Below are positions 16,712 through 24,854 of a stretch of DNA of 45,381 nt, piece by piece. Made by a program: the position numbers and the translations under genes. This DNA comes from DATJFH01 sp035495815. Lineage in GTDB: Bacteria > Acidobacteriota > Terriglobia > Bryobacterales > Bryobacteraceae. The stretch lies in NCBI GenBank assembly GCA_035495815.1, contig DATJFH010000018.1, forward strand, positions 1 to 45,381, in the 5' to 3' direction. Numbering within the stretch: position 1 is the stretch's first letter; each line of letters begins with the position of its first letter. The notes under the pieces were generated by a model. The model was not told the DNA's origin and ran no database searches. It saw only the letters and a program-made list of their open reading frames with translations.

Positions 16712-17947
16712 CTATTCTTCCGTGTCCATCGGCGTGTTCAGCCATAGCCACAGCGGCGTTACGGCCATGGGCAGCAACAGGGCGAACATCGTCAAAGCCG
16801 CGCCGTAGTTGTGCCGCGACCCGAAGTACCCGACCAGGCTGTTGAACACGATTCCGGCCGCGGCGCCCGCCGAGCCCGCCGTGCCGTGGACTGTGGCGAC
16901 GATCGAGCGCGGGAAGGCGTCGGTCGCCAGCGCATGCAGATTGCAGGCCCATATGCCCACCCCGATCGTGCACAGGCTGAGGGAGAGCAGGACCGCTATC
17001 GGGCCGGATAGAAATTGCAGCATCACGCCGGCGGCCAGCAGCACGGCGGCGCTGGACATGAGAATCTTCCGGCTGAGCAATGGACTCCAGCCCCGCGCCA
17101 CCAGGCGGCTCGAAAGATAACCGCCCAGGACAGCTCCGATGTCGCTTCCGCAGGGCGGAATCCAACCCAGCTTCCCCAGCATGACGAAGCTGAAATGCTT
17201 GGCCGTCACCAGGTATTCGGGAAACCAGAACAGCACGAAATAGCCCGAGCTGTCGCCGAACGCCCGCGCCAGAATGTATGCCAGCACCTTGCGGTTGCGC
17301 GGTATGGAGCGCAGCTTTTTCACGAGAGGGACAGGCGGATCGGCGGCCGCATTCCTCCGCCTCGTGACCCACAACCATAGCGGGATCCAGATGACTCCGA
17401 CGCTGCTGGCGATGATAAATGCGGAGCGCCATCCGAAACGCAGGCTCAGAAACACGATCAGCGGCGGAGCGATCAGCGATCCGAGGCCGGTTCCGAGTCC
17501 CAGCGCGCTGCTGGCGAGCGCCCGCTGCGAAGGCCCGTAGTTTTCGGCGATGGTTTTCACCGCGCCCGTGAAGCCGCCGGGCTCGGCGAGGCCCAGCAGG
17601 AAACGAAACACCAGCAGCGAGGCGTAGCCGCTGATCGCCCCGTGCAGACCCGAGAACAGGGACCAGAGCCCCACGAATATCGCCAGTCCGGCGCGGTATC
17701 CGATCCGGTCCAGGATCATGCCGGAACCGGCGTACATGATACTGTAGGCCAGCAGGAATGAGTTCACGGCGTTGGCGTACCCCATCACGCTGATCCCGAG
17801 GTCTTTCCGCATCACCGGCGCGACCACCGAAAGCGCCTGCCGGTCCAGGTAGTTCATCACCATCATCAGGAACAGCAGAAATGCCAGGAACCATTGCTGG
17901 CGGCTGAAACTCAGCTTGGCGCCGCCGGCCGAGGGCGGATCGGTCAT
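16712..17947 (-). CDS. MFS transporter (anion:cation symporter-like)
   Basis: A major facilitator superfamily carrier of 411 residues with about 12 hydrophobic segments. Features include NYLDRQALSVVAP in the first helix and the loop GMILDRIGYRAG between helices 2 and 3. RFLLGLAEPGGFTGAVKTIAENYGPSQRALA is typical of the hexuronate/glucarate branch (ACS family), so a sugar acid or similar organic anion is a reasonable guess. The ATG at 17947 is chosen because the preceding extension is hydrophilic, rich in Arg/Ser and crosses the regulator's promoter; no strong ribosome-binding site is visible. It is divergent from the GntR regulator with 76 bp between the starts, and is followed by the ceramidase-like gene after 7 bp. 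It is probably controlled by that regulator. Confidence 0.9.
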   Translation of the reverse strand: MTDPPSAGGAKLSFSRQQWFLAFLLFLMMVMNYLDRQALSVVAPVMRKDLGISVMGYANAVNSFLLAYSIMYAGSGMILDRIGYRAGLAIFVGLWSLFSGLHGAISGYASLLVFRFLLGLAEPGGFTGAVKTIAENYGPSQRALASSALGLGTGLGSLIAPPLIVFLSLRFGWRSAFIIASSVGVIWIPLWLWVTRRRNAAADPPVPLVKKLRSIPRNRKVLAYILARAFGDSSGYFVLFWFPEYLVTAKHFSFVMLGKLGWIPPCGSDIGAVLGGYLSSRLVARGWSPLLSRKILMSSAAVLLAAGVMLQFLSGPIAVLLSLSLCTIGVGIWACNLHALATDAFPRSIVATVHGTAGSAGAAAGIVFNSLVGYFGSRHNYGAALTMFALLLPMAVTPLWLWLNTPMDTEE

Positions 17948-18006
17948 GGCGTGACTCGGTGAAGAGGGTTCCGGCACGTTTCTATGCCCGGTCTCCGCTT
18001 GCCGGA

Positions 18007-18018
18007 GATGATACCATC
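18007..18018. promoter_or_regulatory. Possible GntR operator in divergent promoter region
   Basis: GATG-ATAC-CATC is an inverted repeat with 4-bp arms in the 76-bp gap between the MFS start and the regulator start, 6 bp before the GTG at 18024. FadR-type GntR proteins often bind short palindromes containing TGGT/ACCA; ATACCA here resembles one half. Weak evidence, inferred mainly from position. Confidence 0.3.
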
Positions 18019-18023
18019 GCTCG

Positions 18024-18749
18024 GTGGAGACATTGCGTAAGAGGACGTTTCGGAGCGGCCGGCTGAGCGGCCAGGTGGTCTCCGAACTGGAGCGCATGAT
18101 CGCGGAGCGTTATCCGCAGCCCGGGCAGCGTCTGCCCAAGGAAGCCGACCTCGCCGAACAGTTTCAGGTGAGCCGTATCGTCGTTCGCGAGGCGATGAAA
18201 ATTCTGGAAGACCGGGGCGTGGTGGAAGTCAGCGCCGGACGCGGCACCTTCACGCTGACGCCTTCCCCCCGCAAAGTGAAGGATGTCTTGATGCGGCTGT
18301 TCAAGGACCAGCCCATTCCCTCGCTCCTGGAAATGGAGCGTATGCTCGAGTTGCGTCAGATTCTGGAAGAGACGGCGGCCGGGCTGGCGGCCGTACGGGC
18401 CGCTCCGCAGGATCTGGACTCGATGGCGGCGGCGCTCGACGCCATGCGCCGCGGCGGCTCGGAATCCGAAGTCATTGACGCCGACCTGCGGTTTCACTGC
18501 GCCGTCGCCAAGGCCACCGGCAATCACTATTTCGAGATCGTCATCGAGCCCCTGACCCATACGTTCATCCAGCAGATGAAACTGACCAATGTTTCGAATG
18601 TCGGGCTGGAATTGCATGATCATATCTTCCGGGCCATCCAGGCGCGCAATCCGGTAGCCGCGCGGCAGGCCGTCCGCAGGCTGTTAAAGAGTACATTGGA
18701 CGATATTCGGGGTGTTTTTAAGGTCATTGAGTCGAAGGACAGCGCCTGA
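18024..18749 (+). CDS. GntR-family transcriptional regulator, FadR/FCD subfamily
   Basis: 241 residues. The winged helix-turn-helix spans about 14-80 (LPKEADLAEQFQVSRIVVREAMKILEDRGVVEVSAGRGTF is its core; the VSRIVVREAM helix reads DNA). The C-terminal all-helical FCD domain (about 90-225) has the conserved metal or effector ligands D..RFH, TH and HDH. FCD regulators usually sense small carboxylates such as sugar acids, amino acids or fatty acyl compounds and act as repressors. The start is set at GTG 18024 and is uncertain; TTG 18033 is an alternative. Position suggests control of the divergent MFS/ceramidase-like operon and possibly the aminotransferase operon beginning 70 bp downstream. 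Confidence 0.9.
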   Translation: METLRKRTFRSGRLSGQVVSELERMIAERYPQPGQRLPKEADLAEQFQVSRIVVREAMKILEDRGVVEVSAGRGTFTLTPSPRKVKDVLMRLFKDQPIPSLLEMERMLELRQILEETAAGLAAVRAAPQDLDSMAAALDAMRRGGSESEVIDADLRFHCAVAKATGNHYFEIVIEPLTHTFIQQMKLTNVSNVGLELHDHIFRAIQARNPVAARQAVRRLLKSTLDDIRGVFKVIESKDSA

Positions 18750-18761
18750 CTGCCGCCTTTT

Positions 18762-18777
18762 ACAAGTTGACAAGTTT
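18762..18777 (+). promoter_or_regulatory. Tandem ACAAGTT repeat over a -35 box
   Basis: ACAAGTTG is followed directly by ACAAGTTT at 18762-18777. The junction forms a perfect TTGACA (18767-18772). An 18-nt spacer then leads to TAAGAT (18791-18796), a possible -10 for the aminotransferase gene. The direct repeat may be a regulator site; no binding protein is assigned. Confidence 0.35.
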
Positions 18778-18795
18778 AGCACGGCGAACCTAAGA

Positions 18796-18809
18796 TATGA
18801 TGTTTTAAG
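18796..18809 (+). promoter_or_regulatory. 14-bp element TATGATGTTTTAAG (copy 2)
   Basis: Identical to 12199-12212 and placed 10 bp before the aminotransferase ATG. It holds a TATGAT hexamer, but the TTGACA at 18767 is 23 bp away, too far for a normal pair. It could be a -10 element working without a -35, or a shared operator. Confidence 0.45.
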
Positions 18810-18819
18810 TTCTCGCGCT

Positions 18820-20166
18820 ATGCCGATTTCCACACGTCAGGAAGGACTGCTCAAACGGACCTTCATCGATTTTCGCTCCACCCAGGAAATTCTCAAGCAG
18901 CCCGTGATCTTTCATCGCGCCGAAGGGCTCTACCTGTGGGACATCGACGGGAAGCGCTACTTCGACGCCATCGGTGGAGTCTTCGTGGCCACCCTCGGGC
19001 ACCGGCATCCTCGCGTGATGGAAGCGATGCGGCGGCAGATGGACACCATGACGTTCGCGCCGCCGCTGCACGGCATCTCCGACATTACGCTCGATTTCGT
19101 GGAAAAGACCGGCTCGGTGGCCCCGCCGGGGATGACCTACGTGAAGCCGTTTTCCGGCGGATCGGAAGCGGTCGAGTCGGCCATGAAGTTCGTACGGCAG
19201 TATTTCAAGCAGACGGGCCGTCCGGGCAAGTATAAGTTCATCAGCCGGTACCAGAGCTACCATGGCGGCACCTTCGGCGGGATGGCGGCCAGCGGCTCGG
19301 GATCGAGAAAAACCAAATTCGAGCCCCAGATGCCCGGGTTCCTGAAGGTGCTCCCGCCCACCGCCTACCGGGACCGCTTCGCGACCTGGGAGGAGGCCAA
19401 TCGCTTCGCCGCCGAAGCCTTCGAAGACGTCATCGTTCACGAGGATCCCGAGACGGTGGCCGGCATTCTGATCGAGCCCATCGGCAACACGGGCGGAATC
19501 ATCACGCCGACCGAAGAGTACTTCCGGATTCTGCGCGATATCTGCGACCGGCATGATGTCATGCTGATCTACGATGAAGTCATCACCGGCTTCGGCAAGA
19601 CCGGCGAAATGTTCGCCGCGCAAACTTTCGGAGTCGCTCCGGATATTATCTGCTCGGGAAAGGGCCTGTCGAGTGGAGCGATTCCGCTGGGCGTCATGAT
19701 CGCGCGCGAGGACATGGCGGAAGCCTTCTGGGGCGCCCCGGAGGAGGGAGTGCAATTCATGCATGGGCACACCTTCGCGGGCAATCCCCTGGCAGCCGCG
19801 GTGGGGATAGCGGTAATCGACGAGCTGGTGGAGAACGATCTGCCGGCCAAGGCTCGCCGTCTCGGCGAGTATCTGGCCGCTCGCCTGCGCTGTCTGGAAA
19901 AATTCGGCGTCGTGCGGGAGGTCCGCGGCAAGGGCGTGCTGCTGGGAGTGGAGTTCGTCAAGGACCTGGCGAACATGGAGCCGTTTCCCGAGCTCGGCGC
20001 CGCCCTGAAAACGACCGCGCTTCAGAACGGACTCATTCTGCGCGTGGACGCCTGCTGGTTCGCCGTGGCCCCTCCTCTCATCGCCGAGAAGAGCGACCTC
20101 GACGAGATGTGCGATCTGATCGAAAAGAGTCTGAGCGAAGCTTTGACCCTGCTAAGGAGGCAATAA
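18820..20166 (+). CDS. Class III PLP-dependent aminotransferase
   Basis: A 448-residue fold-type I aminotransferase of class III, the family of omega-amino acid, GABA and glutamate-1-semialdehyde enzymes. The catalytic Lys281 lies in IICSGKGLSSG and binds PLP as a Schiff base. Asp252 in YDEVITGFGKTG contacts the pyridine nitrogen, and SGGSEAVESAMK binds the phosphate. It should move an amino group between a primary amine or amino acid and a keto acid in the cytoplasm; the exact substrate is not readable. The ATG at 18820 follows the TATGATGTTTTAAG element, and upstream extension would run into the regulator gene. The next gene starts directly after its stop, with its ribosome-binding site inside this gene's last codons, so the two are translationally linked. 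Confidence 0.92.
   Translation: MPISTRQEGLLKRTFIDFRSTQEILKQPVIFHRAEGLYLWDIDGKRYFDAIGGVFVATLGHRHPRVMEAMRRQMDTMTFAPPLHGISDITLDFVEKTGSVAPPGMTYVKPFSGGSEAVESAMKFVRQYFKQTGRPGKYKFISRYQSYHGGTFGGMAASGSGSRKTKFEPQMPGFLKVLPPTAYRDRFATWEEANRFAAEAFEDVIVHEDPETVAGILIEPIGNTGGIITPTEEYFRILRDICDRHDVMLIYDEVITGFGKTGEMFAAQTFGVAPDIICSGKGLSSGAIPLGVMIAREDMAEAFWGAPEEGVQFMHGHTFAGNPLAAAVGIAVIDELVENDLPAKARRLGEYLAARLRCLEKFGVVREVRGKGVLLGVEFVKDLANMEPFPELGAALKTTALQNGLILRVDACWFAVAPPLIAEKSDLDEMCDLIEKSLSEALTLLRRQ
20154..20160 (+). promoter_or_regulatory. Ribosome-binding site inside the aminotransferase 3' end
   Basis: A perfect AAGGAGG lies 6 nt before the ATG at 20167. It fixes that start and links translation of the second Gfo/Idh/MocA gene to the aminotransferase. 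Confidence 0.8.
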
Positions 20167-21381
20167 ATGCCGGCGGATTTGCGTTCACGAAGGAGTTTTC
20201 TGGCGGCGTCCGGCGCCACGGCCGGCTCGATGGCAGCGGCGGCGCAATCCTCCTCGCCCGGCGGCCGCATCCGGATGGGCGTTGTGGGCGGCAATTTCGG
20301 CCTGCAGTTCCCGTGGCATCTCCATCCCAGGGCCAAAGTGACCGCCGTTTGCGATATCCGGCCGGACCGCTTGGACAGCATGATGACCACGTTCCGCTGC
20401 GATACCAAGCATCGCTCGTTCCAGGAGATGCTCAAGCAGAAGGACCTGGACGCCGTCGCCATCTTTACGCCGGTGCCCATGCACGCCTGGATGGCCGTGC
20501 AGGCGTTGCGCGCCGGCAAGCACGTCATCAGCGCCGTCGTGGCGGGCATGTCCGAGGAGCAGCTGGTCGAGATTCTGGATACCGTGCGGGCCACCGGCCT
20601 GAAATACATGATGGCGGAGACAAGCTACTACCGGCCCGAGATTATTACCTGCCGTCAATGGTCCCGCGAAGGGAAGTTCGGAACCATTTTTTACTCCGAG
20701 GCCGAGTATCACCACGAGGGGTTGATTGCGCTGGCTCGCGATGAGAGAGGCTTTCCCACCTGGCGCTACGGCTTCCCCCCCGCCCACTATTGCACCCACG
20801 CCACCGGCATGGTGGTGCCCGTCACCGGTGAGCGGCTGTCGGAAGTGCAGGCAATCGGATGGGGAGACGGTAACGAGATCCTCAAGACCAATCAGTACAA
20901 GAACCCGTTCTGGAACGCGAACTGTTTTTTCAAGACGTCGAAAGGCCATGCGGCCCGCATTTCCCTGTGTCGTCACATCGCGGCGGGCGGGACCGAGCGC
21001 GGAGTCTTTTTCGGCGACCGGATGACCTATACCATGGCCCGTCCGGAGGGCTCTCCCAATACGGTTTCCCGCATCGAGAAAGAGGGTAAGACCGTGCTGG
21101 ACAGCAACGGTTACCCGGAGGGCGCCGTCAAGGTGGAGCCCTACCGGCAGCCCAACCATTGGGAGGCGCTGCCCGAATCGCTGCGCGTCAAGAGCGGGCA
21201 CGGCGGGTCGCACACCTTCCTGGTCCACGAATTTCTCAGCGCTATCGCCGAAGACCGTCATCCGGCGGTGAACATTTGGGAAGCGATCGCTTTTACGCTG
21301 CCGGGCATTGTGGCCCATCAATCCGCCCTCAAGGGTGGGGAGCCCATGAAGATCCGCGACTACGGCGTCGCACCCGCATAA
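20167..21381 (+). CDS. Tat-exported Gfo/Idh/MocA-like protein, paralog 2
   Basis: 404 residues. The twin-arginine signal SRRSFLAAS with an Ala-rich tail predicts export in folded form, consistent with a bound nicotinamide cofactor. The Rossmann motif is VVGGNFG (39-45), followed by VCDIRPDR. The EKP catalytic motif is replaced by AVV (123-125), which lacks even the Pro seen in the two other paralogs. MMAETSYYRPEI, YSEAEYHHEGLI, and the C-terminal SGHGGSHTFLVHEF and LPGIVAHQSALKGGE are shared with paralog 3 at 33653-34888, its closer relative. No gap separates it from the aminotransferase, and TonB receptor 2 starts 31 bp later, so receptor and Tat protein again lie together as in the first cluster. 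Reaction and substrate are unknown. Confidence 0.9.
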   Translation: MPADLRSRRSFLAASGATAGSMAAAAQSSSPGGRIRMGVVGGNFGLQFPWHLHPRAKVTAVCDIRPDRLDSMMTTFRCDTKHRSFQEMLKQKDLDAVAIFTPVPMHAWMAVQALRAGKHVISAVVAGMSEEQLVEILDTVRATGLKYMMAETSYYRPEIITCRQWSREGKFGTIFYSEAEYHHEGLIALARDERGFPTWRYGFPPAHYCTHATGMVVPVTGERLSEVQAIGWGDGNEILKTNQYKNPFWNANCFFKTSKGHAARISLCRHIAAGGTERGVFFGDRMTYTMARPEGSPNTVSRIEKEGKTVLDSNGYPEGAVKVEPYRQPNHWEALPESLRVKSGHGGSHTFLVHEFLSAIAEDRHPAVNIWEAIAFTLPGIVAHQSALKGGEPMKIRDYGVAPA

Positions 21382-21412
21382 CATCGACGTCGACTCTGTT
21401 TGGAGGTGGACT

Positions 21413-24400
21413 ATGTTCAGGAACGCATGCCTGCTTATCGCACTGGCGGCCGCGGGTTCGTTCAGCCCCGCCGTCAATGGCCAGGCGACGGGAACCATTC
21501 ACGGTACCGTCTTCGACAACTCCGGAGCGGTTGTCGCGGGGGCGCAGGTCACCGCCATCAGTTCCCAGACCAACCAACCCCGCATCACCACCACGAATCC
21601 GGACGGCGGGTATATTCTGCCGCTCCTGCCCGCGGGCGACTACGCGGTGAGGGTAACCTCCCCCGGTCTTGCCCCCTTCGTGCAGAAAAATATCACCCTG
21701 CAAGCCAACACGGACATCGAGGTGGACGCCAAACTGGCGGTGGCGACCGCTACCGAGACCGTGAACGTCAGCGATACCCCGCTCATGGTGCAGACCTCCG
21801 CTACCAATCTGGTGCAGGTGGTGGATCAGAAGAGAATCGTCGACTTGCCGCTGAACGGGCGCAATGTGCTCCAGCTCATGGCGCTCAATTCCGGTGTCGC
21901 CGACCGCGGCGCGGCGGGCGGCACCATCCAGGTGAACACCTTCGCCAGCGGACAGTACCATTTCTCGGCCTCTCTCAACGGCTCCCGGGGCAACGCGACC
22001 AACTTCCTGCTCGACGATGCGGATAATAACGACGACTTCACCAAGATCGCCCACCCCTATCCCAATCCGGACGCCGTCTCCGAAGTCAGCGTGCAGTCCA
22101 GCACTTTCGACGCGCAGTACGGCCGCGGCGTGGGCGGCGTGGTCAACGTGGTGACGCGGTCGGGCAGCAATCAGATTCATGGCTCCGCGTTTGAATTCCT
22201 GCGGAATTACGAGCTCAACGCCGCTAATTTCTTTTCCGGCAGGGACGCCTTGAAGCGCAACCAGTTCGGGTTTTCGGCGGGAGGGCCCGTCATCATTCCC
22301 AAGCTCTACAACGGCAAGGATCACACGTTCATCTTCGGATCCTACCAGGGGACGCGGAACCGCAGCGCCACGCCCGGCGCCTTGGCTACCACTCCGAGCA
22401 GCGCGATGAAGCAGGGCGACCTGTCGTCGTTCCTGAGGCCCGACGGCGTGGGCGCCATACACGACCCCCTGTCGGGCGGGGGGTATTTTCCCAACAACCA
22501 GATTCCGGTGAGCCGCTTCGATCCCGTGTCGGCCAAGCTGCTGAACGTCATGCCCGCTTCCTCGTCGGCCAATTTCCAGCTTCGATTCGGAACTCCTACC
22601 CTGGCCATTAGCGACGATCAGCTGGTGCTTCGCGGGGACCAGATCGTCAACGAAAAGCAGCGCGTCTCGGTGCGCTATTTTCTGCTGCACTACAACCAGC
22701 CCTGGGTCTTCCTGCCCAATAATCTGTATTCGGTCGCCGCCGGACAGTATGGTAACGCGCAAAACGTTACCGTCAGCCATACTTATGTATTCTCCTCGCG
22801 GCTGCTGAATCAGTTCAACGGCACTTACAACAAGTCCACGCCGACCGCCGCCCCGCCCGCCGACCTCACCACCAACTATCAAAGTCTCGGCGCGAACGTG
22901 AAGACCGCGCCCGGCTTTCCCACGATGGATCTTTCGATCTCCAACTGGTCCGGCATCAGCCTCGGCCTCGGCTACGGCAATCATCAGAACGCCTGGGAGC
23001 TGGCCGACAATCTCAGCTACACCGCCGGCAAGCAGAGCATGAAAATCGGATTCAATTTCAAGCGGCACCTGCTCGACAAGAGCTCCTACTTCCTGACCGG
23101 AGGGACCGCCTCGTTCAGTGGACTGATCCTGAGCGATGCTGGAAAATCAAACGCCGGGAACTCGTTCGGGGAATTCCTGCTCGGTAAACCGAATACCTGG
23201 CAGCAGCAATCGGCCTGGAGCGAGAACCTGTACAACAATTTTTTCACTCTCTATTTCCAGGACGACATCCGTGTGAACCGCAAGCTGACCGTGAACCTGG
23301 GCATGCGCTGGGAGCCGAGCTTCGACGCCACCGAATCGAGCGGAAAGCGCGTCACCTTCGTGCCGGGACAGCAATCCACCGTCTTTCCGAACGCCTTCCG
23401 CGGGCTTCTTTTCCAGGGGGACGCCGGATACGAGGACAGGATCGTCCCAACCGAATGGGGCATTCTCGCGCCCCGTATCGGCTTCGCTTTTCAGGCGCTG
23501 TCGAAGACCGTGATCCGGTCCGCCTACGGGATCTTTTACGATCACAACCCGGGAATCTTCAACAACCGCAGCGCCAGCGCCGCCCCTTTCATCAAACAGA
23601 TCATTCTCACGGCCCCCGACAGCCTGGCGAATCCGTATGGGAGCAGTCCTGTTCTCGACCCCTCGGCTCAGAGCGCGACCAGGGATTTCGTCTTCGCGCC
23701 GTTCGTCACCTACGCCGTCCCCAGCAGGCAGATGGGGACGGGATACATGCAAAACTGGAATTTCGTCGTGGAGCATCAGCTCCGCCCGGACATGCTGGTG
23801 CGAGGCGCTTATGTGGGATCGAAGGGAACGCACCTGCTGAATTCTCCCGAGGTGAATCCGGCCATCTACGGTCCCGGCGCCACGGTGGCGAATCAGAACG
23901 CGAGACGGGTATACCAGCCCATCGGCCCGATCGAGCTCGGCGCCTCGGTGGGCTGGTCGAAATATCATGCCGCCCAGTTCACTTTCCAGCAGCGCTTCTC
24001 GAAAGGCGTAACGGTTCTCGCCAACTACACGATCTCGAAGTCGTCCGACCTCAGCTCGTACGGCTCGGTGGAGGGCAACACGCTGGGGCCGAATCCGTTC
24101 AACTACAATGACAATCGCGGAAAATCCGATTTCGACATCCCGCAGCGGCTGGTGGTCTCCGGCATCTGGCAGCTGCCGGCGTTCAAGGACCGCGGTCTGC
24201 TGATGCGCAGCGTTCTCGGCGGGTGGCAGAGCAATTACATCTTTACGGCGCAATCCGGCGTGCCCATGACCATCTTCAGCGGCGTGGATAATGCGCTGAT
24301 GGGCGTCGGCGGCAACTTCGCGGATCTGACGGGCGTGGACTGGCGGCTGCCGCCCGACCGGCCCAAACGGGACCGGATTCGCCAGAATTTCAATACCGCC

Positions 24401-24670
24401 GCCTTCAGGGTCAACGCCGTCGGAACCATCGGGACTGGCCGGAGAAACCAGCTCCGCGCGCCCGGCCTCTGGAATGCCGATTTCTCGGCGTTCAAGGATT
24501 TTGGAATCTGGGAGCGCGTCAGGCTTCAGTTCCGGGGAGAACTGTTCAATGTGCTCAACCACGCCAATTTGAATACGCCGAACACGACGGTGACCAGCCC
24601 GTCGTTCGGACAGGTTACCTCGGCATCGAGCCCGCGAATTGTCCAGTTCGGACTCAAGCTGCTGTTCTGA
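21413..24670 (+). CDS. TonB-dependent receptor 2 with carboxypeptidase-regulatory-like domain
   Basis: A 1085-residue Oar-like outer-membrane receptor. The signal peptide ends near residue 23 (SPAVNGQ). The regulatory-like domain is at about 26-110 (GTIHGTVFDNSGAVVAGA), DLPLNGRN of the plug is at 144-151, and the barrel ends in VQFGLKLLF. TGGAGGTGGACT before the ATG at 21413 is a strong ribosome-binding site. It is a close paralog of receptor 1: both share FLRNY-LNA-NFFSGRDA-KRNQFG, SYQGTRN, RFDPVSAKLL-type and NHANL-type blocks in the same order. It lies directly downstream of Gfo/Idh/MocA paralog 2. Expected role is TonB-driven uptake of a large or scarce ligand; its identity is unknown. 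Confidence 0.93.
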   Translation: MFRNACLLIALAAAGSFSPAVNGQATGTIHGTVFDNSGAVVAGAQVTAISSQTNQPRITTTNPDGGYILPLLPAGDYAVRVTSPGLAPFVQKNITLQANTDIEVDAKLAVATATETVNVSDTPLMVQTSATNLVQVVDQKRIVDLPLNGRNVLQLMALNSGVADRGAAGGTIQVNTFASGQYHFSASLNGSRGNATNFLLDDADNNDDFTKIAHPYPNPDAVSEVSVQSSTFDAQYGRGVGGVVNVVTRSGSNQIHGSAFEFLRNYELNAANFFSGRDALKRNQFGFSAGGPVIIPKLYNGKDHTFIFGSYQGTRNRSATPGALATTPSSAMKQGDLSSFLRPDGVGAIHDPLSGGGYFPNNQIPVSRFDPVSAKLLNVMPASSSANFQLRFGTPTLAISDDQLVLRGDQIVNEKQRVSVRYFLLHYNQPWVFLPNNLYSVAAGQYGNAQNVTVSHTYVFSSRLLNQFNGTYNKSTPTAAPPADLTTNYQSLGANVKTAPGFPTMDLSISNWSGISLGLGYGNHQNAWELADNLSYTAGKQSMKIGFNFKRHLLDKSSYFLTGGTASFSGLILSDAGKSNAGNSFGEFLLGKPNTWQQQSAWSENLYNNFFTLYFQDDIRVNRKLTVNLGMRWEPSFDATESSGKRVTFVPGQQSTVFPNAFRGLLFQGDAGYEDRIVPTEWGILAPRIGFAFQALSKTVIRSAYGIFYDHNPGIFNNRSASAAPFIKQIILTAPDSLANPYGSSPVLDPSAQSATRDFVFAPFVTYAVPSRQMGTGYMQNWNFVVEHQLRPDMLVRGAYVGSKGTHLLNSPEVNPAIYGPGATVANQNARRVYQPIGPIELGASVGWSKYHAAQFTFQQRFSKGVTVLANYTISKSSDLSSYGSVEGNTLGPNPFNYNDNRGKSDFDIPQRLVVSGIWQLPAFKDRGLLMRSVLGGWQSNYIFTAQSGVPMTIFSGVDNALMGVGGNFADLTGVDWRLPPDRPKRDRIRQNFNTAAFRVNAVGTIGTGRRNQLRAPGLWNADFSAFKDFGIWERVRLQFRGELFNVLNHANLNTPNTTVTSPSFGQVTSASSPRIVQFGLKLLF

Positions 24671-24710
24671 TAGGGAGCGACGAAGCTTTTGAAAACAACA
24701 ATACCGTCCA

Positions 24711-24727
24711 CCAGCCGGGATGGCTGG
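24711..24727 (+). terminator. Stem-loop between TonB receptors 2 and 3
   Basis: CCAGCC and GGCTGG make a 6-bp stem around GGGAT, 40 bp after the receptor 2 stop. There is no T-tract. The 184-bp gap also holds a TTGACC-like -35 at 24738-24743, so transcription may end and restart here. Confidence 0.3.
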
Positions 24728-24737
24728 AACATTGGGC

Positions 24738-24771
24738 TTGACCGCGAAGATCGGAAAATTTAACCTATAGC
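24738..24771 (+). promoter_or_regulatory. Possible promoter region of TonB receptor 3
   Basis: TTGACC (24738-24743) is followed after 17 nt by TAACCT (24761-24766), a weak -10, and then TATAGC. A TTGACA at 24802-24807 is also present but has no -10 at the right distance. The order TTGACCG, TTTAA, TAT resembles the receptor 1 promoter region. Weak evidence. Confidence 0.25.
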
Positions 24772-24854
24772 AAACGTGTTGCCGCCCAGGGTGCGACAGG
24801 GTTGACATCGGCTCTAACGGCCTCGGACGGAACTTTCGGTTGGGGGAAAAACGC

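Noticed and set aside
24829..24835. GGAACTT resembling a sigma-E -35 box before TonB receptor 3
   Set aside because: Its -10 partner would fall on or after the start codon at 24855, so it cannot drive this gene.
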